A stretch of DNA of 64,000 bases from Haliotis asinina (GCF_037392515.1 NC_090288.1:620001-684000), one strand, 5' to 3'. Numbered from the stretch's first letter, positions 1-15,700 are shown. Notes: generated from the letters alone by a model not told the origin. A program made the numbers and translations.

Positions 1-296
1 TGTTGTTTTCTTGATGAGACGGCCGATGCGATGACTTATCTGGCCATGGTATGTTATGTTAATTCTGATGGGGGGAGGTTCTGGTTTTAGTTGACTTAGA
101 AGTTTCTTTCAGGGTCTTGGTGATGGTGTTGTTGACTAGATGGGGTGGGTACTCGTTAAGGTCTTGGAAGGTTGATTTCAGGTGTTTCAATTCGCTGTGG
201 AGGCTGTCAGGACTGCAGACCACTTTTACTCTTCATGCCAGGAATAGACGTCACCTTCTTTGTTTACAAGCATTGCAAATTTAGTAAGCTTACATC
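1..296. other. Unassigned sequence upstream of NOL8
   Basis: No convincing exon, repeat or promoter motif is visible. If NOL8 has a 5' UTR exon it lies here or further upstream, because the ATG exon is preceded by a plausible splice acceptor. Confidence 0.4.
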
Positions 297-566
297 CCAC
301 GCCTTGACTTATTTGGGAGACCCATGAAGGTCCCGGGGTAGAATAGGCCTTCAGCAACCCATGCTTAAGAGGCGACTAACGGGATTGGGTGGTCAGGCTT
401 GCAGACTTGGTTGACACATCTCATCGATTCCCAATTGCACAGATCGACGCTCATGTGGTTGATCACTTGATTGTCTGGTCCAGACTCGACTATTTACAGA
501 CCGCCGCCATATAGCTGGAATATTGCTGAGTGCGGCATAAAACTATCTCACTCACTCACTTATTTG
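297..566 (+). mobile_element. Gastropod-type SINE copy 1
   Basis: The sequence contains AAGAGGCGACTAACGGGAT, TGGTCAGGC, the stretch TGCTGAGTGCGGCATAAAAC and an ACTCACTCACT tail. A second, inverted copy at about 62846-63085 matches it over most of its length, which shows it is dispersed. I recognise this family as abundant in abalone genomes from memory. It sits directly before the NOL8 start-codon exon, in sequence that is probably a 5' UTR intron. Confidence 0.75.
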
Positions 567-644
567 GGAATCAGTTGTCTTTGTGTTTAGTTTCCTCATG
601 GTCCAGCGTGTTTCCATCTGTTCTAGGCATCATTATCTGTCAGA

Positions 645-792
645 ATGACTTCTGCTGCTGAAGCCAGGCAGACACGGAGGATCTATGTTGGAGGTCTTTT
701 TCCTGAAATACACCCCGATGATCTGCGTAGCAAGTTTGCCAGATTTGGCTCAGTGGAAGATATCCAGATCAAAGTTCGCAGGGATGAGCAAG
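645..792 (+). CDS. NOL8: NOL8 exon 1, start of RRM
   Basis: The ATG at 645 opens MTSAAEARQTRRIYVGGLFP, the first RRM strand with RNP2. The donor is CAAG|GTACAT and the exon ends in phase 1 (first base of a Gly codon). The acceptor TCTGTCAG ends at 643, two bases before the ATG, so an upstream non-coding exon is likely. The open frame runs on to 911, but that tail is intron. Confidence 0.9.
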
Positions 793-3700
793 GTACATTA
801 TACACTATTTGCACTGCATCACTACACCATTTAGTGTTGGGAATTGGTGGAAACTTCACAACTGATGATTGCTTCATTACCAACAAACAATCTTCAGAAA
901 AAGTTGGTTAGCAAAATTTTTCAGATTTTCCTATCCCGGTTGTTATTGCAGATATGTATAGCATGATGCAACTCGAAACTTTGAAATGATGACAAGTATA
1001 TCCTGCGCATAACTCCCTGGCGTCTTCAACAAATATTCAGTCATAACTTTTCCCTTAGTGAAGTGAGTTTTCTAAGAATTAAACAAGTTTTAAGGCCCTG
1101 ATAATTTTGAAGATATATTCCATCATCAAGTGTTTCAAAGACTATAACAGTAGTTCCAAAATTGTTTGTATTCAATTATCAGAAGTGTATTTGATTGCTT
1201 AGTCACTGTGACCAATCTTTGAATATTTCATTTAATTGAAACACCACTGCTACCAACAGTGACGTAAATGTCTGGACACTGATGTGAATGTATAAAACTG
1301 ATATAAATGTAAGAACACTGACATAAATGTAAGATCACTGATGTAAATGTGTAACACTGATATAAATGTAAGAACACTGATGTAAGTGTAAGAACACTGA
1401 CATAAATGTAAGATCACTGATGTAAATGTGTAACACTGATATAAATGTAAGAACACTGATGTAAGTGTAAGAACACTGACATAAATGTAAGAACACTGAT
1501 GTAAATGTGTAACACTGATATAAATGTAAGATCACTGATGTAAATGTGTAACACTGATTCAAATGTAAGAACACTGATGTAAATGTGTAACACTGAGATA
1601 AATGTAAGATCACTGATGTAAGTGTAAGAACACTGACATAAATGTAAGAACACTGATGTAAATGTGTAACACTGATATAAATGTAAGATCACTGATGTAA
1701 ATATATAACACTGACAAACTTTAGAACTTGTCTTGGGATGTGTATGTTGGTTTATCTATGTTCTTTCTATTCTTTTAGTATCAAAGATCTTTTTTCTAGG
1801 TGAACCAGTGAAAACATTTGCCCACCTCAACATCAATGGAACAAAGAAAGATCTTGAAAAATGTGAGTAATGAGAGAGTAATGCATATGAGTGAGTAACA
1901 GATGTGGTGACACTGTACAGAATGTGAAGGAAGTGTAGATCTCGTGTGAGTGAGTGAGTAACAGATGTGGTGACACTGTACAGAATGTGAAGGAAGTGTT
2001 GATCTCGTGTGAGTGAGTAACAGATGTGGTGACACTGTACAGAATGTGAAGGAAGTGTTGATCTCGTGTGAGTGAGTGAGTAACAGATGTGATGACACTG
2101 TACAGAATGTGAAGGAAGTGTAGATCTCGTGTGAGTGAGTAACAGATGTGGTGACACTGTACAGAATGTGAAGGAAGTGTTGATCTCGTGTGAGTGAGTA
2201 ACAGATGTGGTGACACTGTACAGAATGTGAAGGAAGTGTTGATCTCGTGTGAGTGAGTGAGTAACAGATGTGATGACACTGTACAGAATGTGAAGGAAGT
2301 GTAGATCTCGTGTGAGTGAGTGAGTAACAGATGTGGTGACACTGTACAGAATGTGAAGGAAGTGTTGATCTCGTGTGAGTGAGTGAGTAACAGATGTGGT
2401 GACACTGTACAGAATGTGAAGGAAGTGTAGATCTCGTGTGAGTGAGTGAGTAACAGATGTGGTGACACTTTACAGAATGTGAAGGAAGTGTTGATCTCGT
2501 GTGAGTGAGTGAGTAACATGTGATGACACTGTACAGAATGTGAAGGAAGTGTTGATCTTGTGTGAGTGAGTAACAGATGTGGTGACACTGTACAGAATGT
2601 GAAGGAAGTGTTGATCTCGTGTGAGTGAGTAACATGTGGTGACACTGTACAGAATGTGAAGGAAGTGTTGATCTCGTGTGAGTGAGTAACAGATGTGGTG
2701 ACACTGTACAGAATGTGAAGGAAGTGTTGATCTCGTGTGAGTGAGTGAGTAACAGATGTGATGACACTGTACAGAATGTGAAGGAAGTGTTGATCTCGTG
2801 TGAGTGAGTGAGTAACAGATGTGGTGACACTGTACAGAATGTGAAGGAAGTGTAGATCTCGTGTGAGTGAGTGAGTAACAGATGTGGTGACACTGTACAG
2901 AATGTGAAGGAAGTGTAGATCTCGTGTGAGTGAGTAACAGATGTGGTGACACTGTACAGAATGTGAAGGAAGTGTTGATCTCGTGTGAGTGAGTAACAGA
3001 TGTGGTGACACTGTACAGAATGTGAAGGAAGTGTTGATCTCGTGTGAGTGAGTGAGTAACAGATGTGATGACACTGTACAGAATGTGAAGGAAGTGTTGA
3101 TCTCGTGTGAGTGAGTAACAGATGTGGTGACACTGTACAGAATGTGAAGGAAGTGTTGATCTCGTGTGAGTGAGTGAGTAACAGATGTGGTGACACTGTA
3201 CAGAATGTGAAGGAAGTGTAGATCTCGTGTGAGTGAGTGAGTAACAGATGTGGTGACACTGTACAGAATGTGAAGGAAGTGTTGATCTCGTGTGAGTAAC
3301 AGATGTGGTGACACTGTACAGAATGTAAAGGAAGTGTAGATCTCGTGTGAGTGAGTAACAGATGTGGTGACACTGTACAGAATGTGAAGGAAGTGTTGAT
3401 CTCGTGTGAGTGAGTGAGTAACAGATGTGGTGACACTGTACAGAATGTGAAGGAAGTGTAGATCTCGTGTGAGTGAGTAACAGATGTGGTGACACTGTAC
3501 AGAATGTGAAGGAAGTGTAGATCTCGTGTGAGTGAGTGAGTAACAGATGTGGTGACACTTTACAGAATGTGAAGGAAGTGTAGATCTCGTGTGAGTGAGT
3601 GAGTAACAGATGTGGTGACACTGTACAGAATGTGAAGGAAGTGTTGATCTCGTGTGAGTGAGTGAGTAACAGATGTGGTGACACTGTACAGAATGTGAAG

Positions 3701-6700
3701 GAAGTGTAGATCTCGTGTGAGTGAGTAACAGATGTGATGACACTGTACAGAATGTGAAGGAAGTGTTGATCTCGTGTGAGTGAGTGAGTAACAGATGTGG
3801 TGACACTGTACAGAATGTGAAGGAAGTGTTGATCTCGTGTGAGTGAGTGAGTAACAGATGTGGTGACACTGTACAGAATGTGAAGGAAGTGTAGATCTCG
3901 TGTGAGTGAGTAACAGATGTGATGACACTGTACAGAATGTGAAGGAAGTGTAGATCTCGTGTGAGTGAGTGAGTAACAGATGTGGTGACACTTTACAGAA
4001 TGTGAAGGAAGTGTTGATCTCGTGTGAGTAACAGATGTGGTGACACTGTACAGAATGTGAAGGAAGTGTAGATCTCGTGTGAGTGAGTAACAGATGTGGT
4101 GACACTGTACAGAATGTGAAGGAAGTGTTGATCTTGTGTGAGTGAGTGAGTAACAGATGTGATGACACTGTACAGAATGTGAAGGAAGTGTAGATCTCGT
4201 GTGAGTGAGTGAGTAACAGATGTGGTGACACTGTACAGAATGTGAAGGAAGTGTTGATCTTGTGTGAGTAAGTGAGTAACAGATGTGGTGACACTGTACA
4301 GAATGTGAAGGAAGTGTAGATCTCGTGTGAGTAACAGATGTGGTGACACTGTACAGAATGTGAAGGAAGTGTTGATCTCGTGTGAGTGAGTAACAGATGT
4401 GGTGACACTGTACAGAATGTGAAGGAAGTGTTGATCTTGTGTAAGTGAGTAACAGATGTGGTGACACTGTACAGAATGTGAAGGAAGTGTTGATCTCGTG
4501 TGAGTGAGTGAGTAACAGATGTGATGACACTGTACAGAATGTGAAGGAAGTGTAGATCTCGTGTGAGTGAGTGAGTAACAGATGTGGTGACACTGTACAG
4601 AATGTGAAGGAAGTGTTGACCCATTGTGAATGAGTAACAGATGTGGTGATACTTTATTGAATATGAAGGAAGTGTTGACTCCGTCTGGGTGAGCAACAGA
4701 TGTGGAGACACCCCTTCTTTCTATTTCAGGATATACTTTGTTTGCAGGTAGTCTTTCCCTCCATCTCTTCTATGTTGTTCTGTATGCTGTTCCTTTCTGT
4801 TGGTAAACTGACAGTCTGTTCTGTTTTAATATTAGTAACCTTACACTCGTAACTAGGAAACGGTACCAAGGTTTTCCATTTTGGTAGCATTACAGTCTAT
4901 GCTGCGATACCCCTTATGCTTGGTAACATTCAGGTTTATCCTGCGATACACCTTACTGTTGGTAACATTACAGTGTATGCTGCGATACACCTTACTGTTG
5001 GTAACATTACAGTGTATGCTGCGATACACCTTTCTGTTGGTAACATTACAGTGTATGCTGTGATACACCTTTCTGTTGGTATCATTACAGTGTATGCTGC
5101 GATACACCTTTCTGTTGGTAACATTACAGTGTATGCTGTGATACACCTTTCTGTTGGTAGCATTACAGTGTATGCTGCGATACACCTTACTGTTGGCAAC
5201 ATTACAGTGTATGCTACAATACACCTTACTGTTGGTAACATTACAGTGTATGCTGCGATACACCTTTCTGTTGGTAACATTACAGTGTATGTTGCGAGAC
5301 ACCTTTCTGTTGGTAACATTACAGTGTATGCTGCGATACACCTTACTGTTGGTAGCATTACAGTGTATGCTGTTGGTAACATTACAGTGTATGCTGCGAT
5401 ACACCTTTCTGTTGGTAACATTACAGTGTATGCTGTGATGCACCTTTCTGTTGGTAGCATTACAGTGTATGCTGTGATACACCTTTCTGTTGGTAGCATT
5501 ACAGTGTATGCTGTGATGCACCTTTCTGTTGGTAGCATTACAGTGTTTGCTGCGATACACCTCTCTCTTGGTAGCATTACAGTGTATGCTGCGATACACC
5601 TTTCTGTTGGTAACATTACAGTGTATGCTGTGATGCACCTTATGCTTGGTAACATTGAGGTTTATCCTGCGATACACCTTACTGTTGGTAACATTACAGT
5701 GTATGCTGCGATACACCTTACTGTTGGTAACATTACAGTGTATGCTGTGATACACCTTTCTGTTGGTAACATTACAGTGTATGCTGCGATACACCTTTCT
5801 GTTGGGAACATTACAGTGTATGCTGTGATGCACCTTTCTGTTGGTAGCATTACAGTGTTTGCTGCGATACACCTTTCTGTTGGTATAATTACAGTGTATG
5901 CTGCGATACACCTTTCTGTTGGTAACATTACAGTGTATGCTGTGATTCACCTTTCTGTTGGTAGCATTACAGTGTTTGCTGCGATACACCTTTCTGTTCG
6001 TAACATTACAGTGTATGCTGCGATACACCTTTCTGTTGGTAACATTACAGTGTATGCTGCGATACACCTTTCTGTTGGTAGCATTACAGTGTATGCTGTG
6101 ATGCACCTTTCTGTTGGTAGCATTACAGTGTTTGCTGCGATACACCTTTCTGTTGGTAGCATTACAGTGTATGCTGCGATACACCTTTCTGTTGGGAACA
6201 TTACAGTGTATGCTGTGATACACCTTATGCTTGGTAACATTGAGGTTTATCCTGCGATACACCTTTCTGTTGGTAACATTACAGTGTATGCTGCGATACC
6301 CCTTGTGCTTGGTAACATTGAGGTGTATCCTGCGATACACCTTACTGTTGGTAACATTACAGTCTGCACTGCGATATACCTCTCTGTTGGTAGCATTACA
6401 GTGTATGCTGTGATGCACCTTTCTGTTGGTAGCATTACAGTGTTTGCTGCGATACACCTCTCTGTTGGTAGCATTACAGTGTATGCTGTGATGGACCTTT
6501 GTGTTGGTAGCATTACAGTGTATGCTGCGATACACCTCTCTGTTGGTAGCATTACAGTGTATGCTGTGATGCACCTTTCTGTTGGTAGCATTACAGTGTT
6601 TGCTGCGATACACCTCTCTGTTGGTAGCATTACAGTGTTTGCTGCGATACACCTCTCTGTTGGTAGCATTACAGTGTATGCTGCGATACACCTTACTGCT

Positions 6701-9700
6701 GGTAGGATTACAGTGTATGCTGCGATACACCTTACTGTTGGTAACATTACAGTGTGTGCTGCGATACACCTTTCTGTTGGTAACATTACAGTGTATGTTG
6801 CGATACACCTTTCTGTTGGTAACATTACAGTGTATGCTGCGATACACCTTTCCGTTGGTAACATTACAGTTTTTTCTGCGATACACCTCTCTGTTGGTAG
6901 CATTACAGTGTATGCTGTGATGCACCTTTCTGTTGGTAACATTACAGTGTATGCTGCGATACACCTTTCTGTTGGTAACATTACAGTGTATGCTGCGATA
7001 CACCTTTCTGTTGGTAACATTACAGTGTATGTTGCGATACACCTTTCTGTTGGTAACATTACAGTGTATGCTGCGATACACCTTACTGTTGGTAGCATTA
7101 CAGTGTATGCTGCGATACACCTCTCTGTTGGTAACATTACAGTGTGTGCTGTTGGTAACATTACAGTGTATGCTGCGACACACCTTCCTGTTGGTAGCAT
7201 TACAGTGTATGCTACAATACACCTTACTTTTGGTAACATTACAGTGTATGCTGCGATACACCTTTCTGTTGGTAACATTTCAGTGTATGTTGCGATACAC
7301 CTTTGTGTTGGTAACATTACAGTGTATGCTGCGATACACCTTTCTGTTGGTAACATTACAGTGTATGCTGCGATACACCTTACTGTTGGTAGCATTACAG
7401 TGTATGCTGCGATACACCTTTCTGTTGGTAACATTACAGTGTATGCTGCGATACACCTTTCTGTTGGTAACATTACAGTGTATGCTGCGATACACCTTTC
7501 TGTTGGTAACATTACTGTGTATGCTGCGATACACCTTACTGTTGGAAACATTACAGTGTATGCTGCGATACACCTTTCTGTTGGTAACATTACAGTGTTT
7601 GCTGCGATACACCTTTCTGTTGGTAACATTACAGTGTTTGCTGCGATACACCTTTCTGTTGGTAGCATTACAGTGTTTGCTGCGATACACCTCTCTGTTG
7701 GTAACATTACAGTGTATGCTGCGATACACCTTTCTGTTGGTAACATTACAGTGTATGCTGTGATGCACCTTATGCTTGGTAACATTACAGTGTATGCTGT
7801 GATACTCCTTTCTGTTGGTAACATTACAGTGTATGCTGCGATACACCTTTCTGTTGGTAGCATTACAGTGTATGCTGTGATGCACCTTTCTGTTGGTAGC
7901 ATTACAGTGTTTGCTGCGAGACACCTTTCTGTTGGTAACATTACAGTGTATGCTGCGATACACCTTTCTGTTGGTAGCATTACAGTGTATGCTGTGATTC
8001 ACCTTTCTGTTGGTAACATTACAGTGTTTGCTGCGATACACCTTTCTGTTGGTGACATTACAGTGTATGCTGCGATACACCTTTCTGTTCGTAACATTAC
8101 AGTGTATGCTGCGATACACCTTTCTGTTGGTAGCATTACAGTGTATGCTGTCATGCACCTTTCTGTTGGTAGCATTACAGTGTTTGCTGCGATACACCTT
8201 TCTGTTGGTAGCATTACAGTGTATGCTGCGATACACCTTTCTGTTGGTAACATTACAGTGTATGCTGTGATACACCTTATGCTTGGTAACATTGAGGTTT
8301 ATCCTGCGATACACCTTTCTGTTGGTAACATTACAGTGTTTGCTGCGATACCCCTTGTGCTTGGTAACATTGAGGTTTATCCTGCGATACACCTTACTGT
8401 TGGAAACAGTTCAGTCTGCACTGCGATACACCTCTCTGTTGGTAGCATTACAGTGTATGCTGTGATGCACCTTTCTGTTGGTAGCATTACAGTGTTTCCT
8501 GCGATACACCTCTCTGTTGGTAGCATTACAGTGTATGCTGTGATGCACCTTTCTGTTGGTAGCATTACAGTGTATGCTGCGATACACCTCTCTGTTGGTA
8601 GCATTACAGTGTATGCTGTGATGCACCTTTCTGTTGGTAGCATTACAGTGTTTGCTGCGATACACCTCTCTGTTGGTGGCATTACAGTGTTTGCTGTGAT
8701 GCACCTTTCTGTTGGTAGCATTACAGTGTATGCTGTGATACACCTTATGCTTGGTAACATTGAGGTTTATCCTGCGATACACCTTTGTGTTGGTAACATT
8801 ACAGTGTTTGCTGTGATACCCCTTATGCTTGGTAACATTGAGGTTTATCCTGCGATACACCTTACTGTTGGTAACATTACAGTCTGCACTGCGATACACC
8901 TCTCTGTTGGTAGCATTACTGTGTATGCTGTGATGCACCTTTCTGTTGGTAACATTACAGTGTTTGCTGCGATACACCTCTCTGTTGGTAGCATTACAGT
9001 GTATGCTGTGATGCACCTTTCTGTTGGTAGCATTACAGTGTTTGCTGCGATACACCTTTCTGTTGGTAACACTACAGTGTATGCTGTGATACACCTTTCT
9101 GTTGGTAACATTACAGTGTATGCTGCGATACACCTTTCTGTTGGGAACATTACAGTGTATGCTGTGATGCACCTTTCTGTTGGTAGCATTACAGTGTTTG
9201 CTGCGATACACCTTTCTGTTGGTATAATTACAGTGTATGCTGCGATACACCTTTCTGTTGGTAACATTACAGTGTATGCTGTGATTCACCTTTCTGTTGG
9301 TAGCATTACAGTGTTTGCTGCGATACACCTTTCTGTTCGTAACATTACAGTGTATGCTGCGATACACCTTTCTGTTGGTAACATTACAGTGTATGCTGCG
9401 ATACACCTTTCTGTTGGTAGCATTACAGTGTATGCTGTGATGCACCTTTCTGTTGGTAGCATTACAGTGTTTGCTGCGATACACCTTTCTGTTGGTAGCA
9501 TTACAGTGTATGCTGCGATACACCTTTCTGTTGGGAACATTACAGTGTATGCTGTGATACACCTTATGCTTGGTAACATTGAGGTTTATCCTGCGATACA
9601 CCTTTCTGTTGGTAACATTACAGTGTATGCTGCGATACCCCTTGTGCTTGGTAACATTGAGGTGTATCCTGCGATACACCTTACTGTTGGTAACATTACA

Positions 9701-12700
9701 GTCTGCACTGCGATATACCTCTCTGTTGGTAGCATTACAGTGTATGCTGTGATGCACCTTTCTGTTGGTAGCATTACAGTGTTTGCTGCGATACACCTCT
9801 CTGTTGGTAGCATTACAGTGTATGCTGTGATGGACCTTTGTGTTGGTAGCATTACAGTGTATGCTGCGATACACCTCTCTGTTGGTAGCATTACAGTGTA
9901 TGCTGTGATGCACCTTTCTGTTGGTAGCATTACAGTGTTTGCTGCGATACACCTCTCTGTTGGTAGCATTACAGTGTTTGCTGCGATACACCTCTCTGTT
10001 GGTAGCATTACAGTGTATGCTGCGATACACCTTACTGCTGGTAGGATTACAGTGTATGCTGCGATACACCTTACTGTTGGTAACATTACAGTGTGTGCTG
10101 CGATACACCTTTCTGTTGGTAACATTACAGTGTATGTTGCGATACACCTTTGTGTTGGTAACATTACAGTGTATGCTGCGATACACCTTTCCGTTGGTAA
10201 CATTACAGTTTTTTCTGCGATACACCTCTCTGTTGGTAGCATTACAGTGTATGCTGTGATGCACCTTTCTGTTGGTAACATTACAGTGTATGCTGCGATA
10301 CACCTTTCTGTTGGTAACATTACAGTGTATGCTGCGATACACCTTTCTGTTGGTAACATTACAGTGTATGTTGCGATACACCTTTCTGTTGGTAACATTA
10401 CAGTGTATGCTGCGATACACCTTACTGTTGGTAGCATTACAGTGTATGCTGCGATACACCTCTCTGTTGGTAACATCACAGTGTGTGCTGTTGGTAACAT
10501 TACAGTGTATGCTGCGACACACCTTCCTGTTGGTAGCATTACAGTGTATGCTACAATACACCTTACTTTTGGTAACATTACAGTGTATGCTGCGATACAC
10601 CTTTCTGTTGGTAACATTTCAGTGTATGTTGCGATACACCTTTCTGTTGGTAACATTACAGTGTATGCTGCGATACACCTTTCTGTTGGTAACATTACAG
10701 TGTATGCTGCGATACACCTTACTGTTGGTAGCATTACAGTGTATGCTGCGATACACCTTTCTGTTGGCAACATTACAGTGTATGCTGCGATACACCTTTC
10801 TGTTGGTAACATTACAGTGTATGCTGCGATACACCTTTCTGTTGGTAACATTACAGTGTATGCTGCGATACACCTTACTGTTGGAAACATTACAGTGTAT
10901 GCTGCGATACACCTTTCTGTTGGTAACATTACAGTGTTTGCTGCGATACACCTTTCTGTTGGTAACATTACAGTGTTTGCTGCGATACACCTTTCTGTTG
11001 GTAGCATTACAGTGTTTGCTGCGATACACCTCTCTGTTGGTAACATTACAGTGTATGCTGCGATACACCTTTCTGTTGGTAACATTGCAGTGTATGCTGT
11101 GATGCACCTTATGCTTGGTAACATTACAGTGTATGCTGTGATACTCCTTTCTGTTGGTAACATTACAGTGTATGCTGCGATACACCTTTCTGTTGGTAGC
11201 ATTACAGTGTATGGTGTGATGCACCTTTCTGTTGGTAGCATTACAGTGTTTGCTGCGATACACCTTTCTGTTGGTAACATTACAGTGTATGCTGCGATAC
11301 ACCTTACTGTTGGTAGCATTACAGTGTATGCTGTGATTCACCTTTCTGTTGGTAACATTACAGTGTTTGCTGCGATACACCTTTCTGTTGGTGACATTAC
11401 AGTGTATGCTGCGATACACCTTTCTGTTCGTAACATTACAGTGTATGCTGCGATACACCTTTCTGTTGGTAGCATTACAGTGTATGCTGTCATGCACCTT
11501 TCTGTTGGTAGCATTACAGTGTTTGCTGCGATACACCTTTCTGTTGGTAGCATTACAGTGTATGCTGCGATACACCTTTCTGTTGGTAACATTACAGTGT
11601 ATGCTGTGATACACCTTATGCTTGGTAACATTGAGGTTTATCCTGCGATACACCTTTCTGTTGGTAACATTACAGTGTTTGCTGCGATACCCCTTGTGCT
11701 TGGTAACATTGAGGTTTATCCTGCGATACACCGTACTGTTGGAAACAGTTCAGTCTGCACTGCGATACACCTCTCTGTTGGTAGCATTACAGTGTATGCT
11801 GTGATGCACCTTTCTGTTGGTAGCATTACAGTGTTTCCTGCGATACACCTCTCTGTTGGTAGCATTACAGTGTATGCTGTGATGCACCTTTCTGTTGGTA
11901 GCATTACAGTGTATGCTGCGATACACCTCTCTGTTGGTAGCATTACAGTGTATGCTGTGATGCACCTTTCTGTTGGTAGCATTACAGTGTTTGCTGCGAT
12001 ACACCTCTCTGTTGGTGGCATTACAGTGTTTGCTGTGATGCACCTTTCTGTTGGTAGCATTACAGTGTATGCTGTGATACACCTTATGCTTGGTAACATT
12101 GAGGTTTATCCTGCGATACACCTTTGTGTTGGTAACATTACAGTGTTTGCTGTGATACCCCTTATGCTTGGTAACATTGAGGTTTATCCTGCGATACACC
12201 TTACTGTTGGTACCATTACAGTCTGCACTGCGATACACCTCTCTGTTGGTAGCATTACTGTGTATGCTGTGATGCACCTTTCTGTTGGTAACATTACAGT
12301 GTTTGCTGCGATACACCTCTCTGTTGGTAGCATTACAGTGTATGCTGTGATGCACCTTTCTGTTGGTAGCATTACAGTGTTTGCTGCGATACACCTTTCT
12401 GTTGGTAACACTACAGTGTATGCTGTGATACACCTTTCTGTTGGTAACATTACAGTGTATGCTGCGATACACCTTACTGTTGGTAGTATTACACTGTATG
12501 CTACAATACACCATACTGTTGGTAACATTACAGTGTATGCTGTGATACACCTTTCTGTTGGTAACATTTCAGTGTATGCTGCGATACACCTTACTGTTGG
12601 TAACATTACAGTGTATGCTACAATACACCTTACTGTTGGTAACATTACAGTGTTTGCTGCGATACACCTTTCTGTTGGTAACATTACAGTGTATGTTGCG

Positions 12701-15700
12701 ATACACCTTTCTGTTGGTAACATTACAGTGTATGCTGCGATACACCTTACTGTTGGTAGCATTACAGTGTATGCTGCGATACACCTCTCTGTTGGTAACA
12801 TTACAGTGTGTGCTGTTGGTAACACTACAGTGTATGCTGCGACACACCTTCCTGTTGGTAGCATTACAGTGTATGTTACAATACACCTTACTTTTGGTAA
12901 CATTACAGTGTATGTTGCGATACACCTTTCTGTTGGTAACATTACAGTGTATGCTGCGATACACCTTTCTGTTGGTAGCATTACAGTGTATGCTGCGATA
13001 CACCTTACTGTTGGTAGCATTACAGTGTATGCTGCGATACACCTTTCTGTTGGTAACATTACAGTGTATGCTGTGATACATCTTTCTGTTGGTAACATTA
13101 CAGTGTATGCTGCGATACACCTTTCTGTTGGTAACATTACAGTGTATGCTGCGATACACCTCTCTGTTGGTAACATTACAGTGTATGCTGTTGGTAACAT
13201 TACAGTGTTTGCTGCGATACACCTTACTGTTGGTAGCATTACAGTGTATGCTACAATACACCTTACTGTTGGTAACATTACAGTGTTTCCTGCGATACAC
13301 CTTTCTGTTGGTAACATTACAGTGTATGTTGCGATACACCTTTCTGTTGGTAACATTACAGTGTATCCTGCGATACACCTTTCTGTTGGTAACATTACAG
13401 TGTATGCTGTGATGCACCTTTCTGTTGGTAGGATTACAGTGTATGCTGTGATACACCTTATGCTTGGTAACATTGAGGTTTATCCTGCGATACACCTTTC
13501 TGTTGGTAACATTACAGTGTATGCTGTGATACCCCTTATGCTTGGTAACATTGAGGTTTATCCTGTGATACACCTTTCTGTTGGAAACATTGCAGTCTGC
13601 ACTGCGATACACCTCTCTGTTGGTAGCACTACAGTGTATGCTGTGATGCACCTTTCTGTTGGTAACATTACAGTGTTTGCTGCGATACACCTCTCTGTTG
13701 GTAGCATTACAGTGTATGCTGTGATGCACCTTTCTGTTGGTAACATTACAGTGTTTGCTGCGATACACCTTTCTGTTGGTAGCATTTCAGTGTTTGCTGC
13801 GATACACCTTTCTGTTGGTAACATTACAGTGTATGCTGTGATACACCTTTGTGTTGGTAACATTTCAGTGTATGCTGCGATACACCTTACTGTTGGTAGC
13901 ATTACAGTGTATGCTACAATACACCATACTGTTGGTAACATTACAGTGTATGCTGTGATACACCTTTCTGTTGGTAGCATTACAGTGTTTGCTGCGATAC
14001 ACCTTTCCGTTGGTAACATTACAGTGTTTGCTGCGATACACCTCTCTGGTGGTAGCATTACAGTGTTTGCTGCGATAGACCTTACTGTTGGGAACATTAC
14101 AGTGTATGCTGCGATACACCTTTCTGTTGGTAGCATTACAGTGTGTGCTGCGATACACCTTTCTGTTGGTAACATTACAGTGTATGCTGCGATACACCTT
14201 TCTGTTGGTAACATTACAGTGTATGCTGTGATACACCTTTCTGTTGGTAACATTACAGTGTGTGCTGCGATACACCTTACTGTTGGTAGCATTACAGTGT
14301 ATGCTACAATACACCTTACTGTTGGTAACATTACAGTGTATGCTGCGATACACCTTTCTGTTGGTAACATTACAGTGTATGTTGCGATACACCTTTCTGT
14401 TGGTAACATTACAGTGTATGCTGCGATACACCTTACTGTTGGTAGCATTACAGTGTATGCTGCGATACACCTCTCTGTTGGTAACATTTCAGTGTATGCT
14501 GTTGGTAACATTACAGTGTTTGCTGCGATACACCTTACTGTTGGTAGCATTACAGTGTATGCTGTGATGCACCTTACTGTTGGTAACATTACAGTGTATG
14601 CTGCGATACACCTTTCTGTTGGTAACATTATAGTGTATGCTGCGATACACCTTTCTGTTGGTAACATTACAGTGTATGCTGTGATACCCCTTGTGCTTGG
14701 TAACATTGAGGTTTATCCTGCGATACACCTTACTGTTGGTAACATTACAGTCTGCACTGCGATACACCTCTCTGTTGGTAGCATTACAGTGTATGCTGTG
14801 ATGCACCTTTCTGTTGGTAACATTACAGTGTTTGCTGCGATACACCTCTCTGTTGGTAGCATTACAGTGTATGCTGTGATGCACCTTTCTGTTGGTAGCA
14901 TTACAGTGTTTGCTGCGATACACCTTTCTGTTGGTAGCATTACAGTGTATGCTGTGATACACCTTACTGTTGGTAACATTACAGTGTATGCTGCGATACA
15001 CCTTTCTGTTGGTAGCATTACAGTGTATGCTACAATACACCATACTGTTGGTAACATTACAGTGTATGCTGTGATACACCTTTCTGTTGGTAACATTTCA
15101 GTGTATGCTGCGATACACCTTACTGTTGGTAGCATTACAGTGTATGCTACAATATACCTTACTGTTGGTAACATTACAGTGTATGCTGCGATACACCTTT
15201 CTGTTGGTAACATTACAGTGTATGTTGCGATACACCTTTCTGTTGGTAACATTACAGTGTGTGCTGCGATACACCTTACTGTTGGTAGCATTACAGTGTA
15301 TGCTGCGATACACCTCTCTGTTGGTAACATTACAGTGTATGCTGCGACACACCTTCCTGTTGGTAGCATTACAGTGTATGCTACAATACACCTTACTTTT
15401 GGTAACATTACAGTGTTTGCTGCGATACACCTTTCTGTTGGTAACATTTCAGTGTATGTTGCGATACACCTTTCTGTTGGTAACATTACAGTGTATGCTG
15501 CGATACACCTTTCTGTTGGTAACATTACAGTGTATGCTGCGATACACCTTACTGTTGGTAGCATTACAGTGTATGCTGCGATACACCTTTCTGTTGGTAA
15601 CATTACAGTGTATGCTGCGATACACCTTTCTGTTGGTAACATTACAGTGTATGCTGCGATACACCTTTCTGTTGGTAACATTACAGTGTATACTGCGATA

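Noticed and set aside
1796..4711. Minus-strand open frames of up to 707 codons with HEINTSFTFCTVSPHLLL repeats
   Set aside because: Produced by the 55/59/63-bp array. Several overlap NOL8 exon 2 on the opposite strand, and there is no homology.
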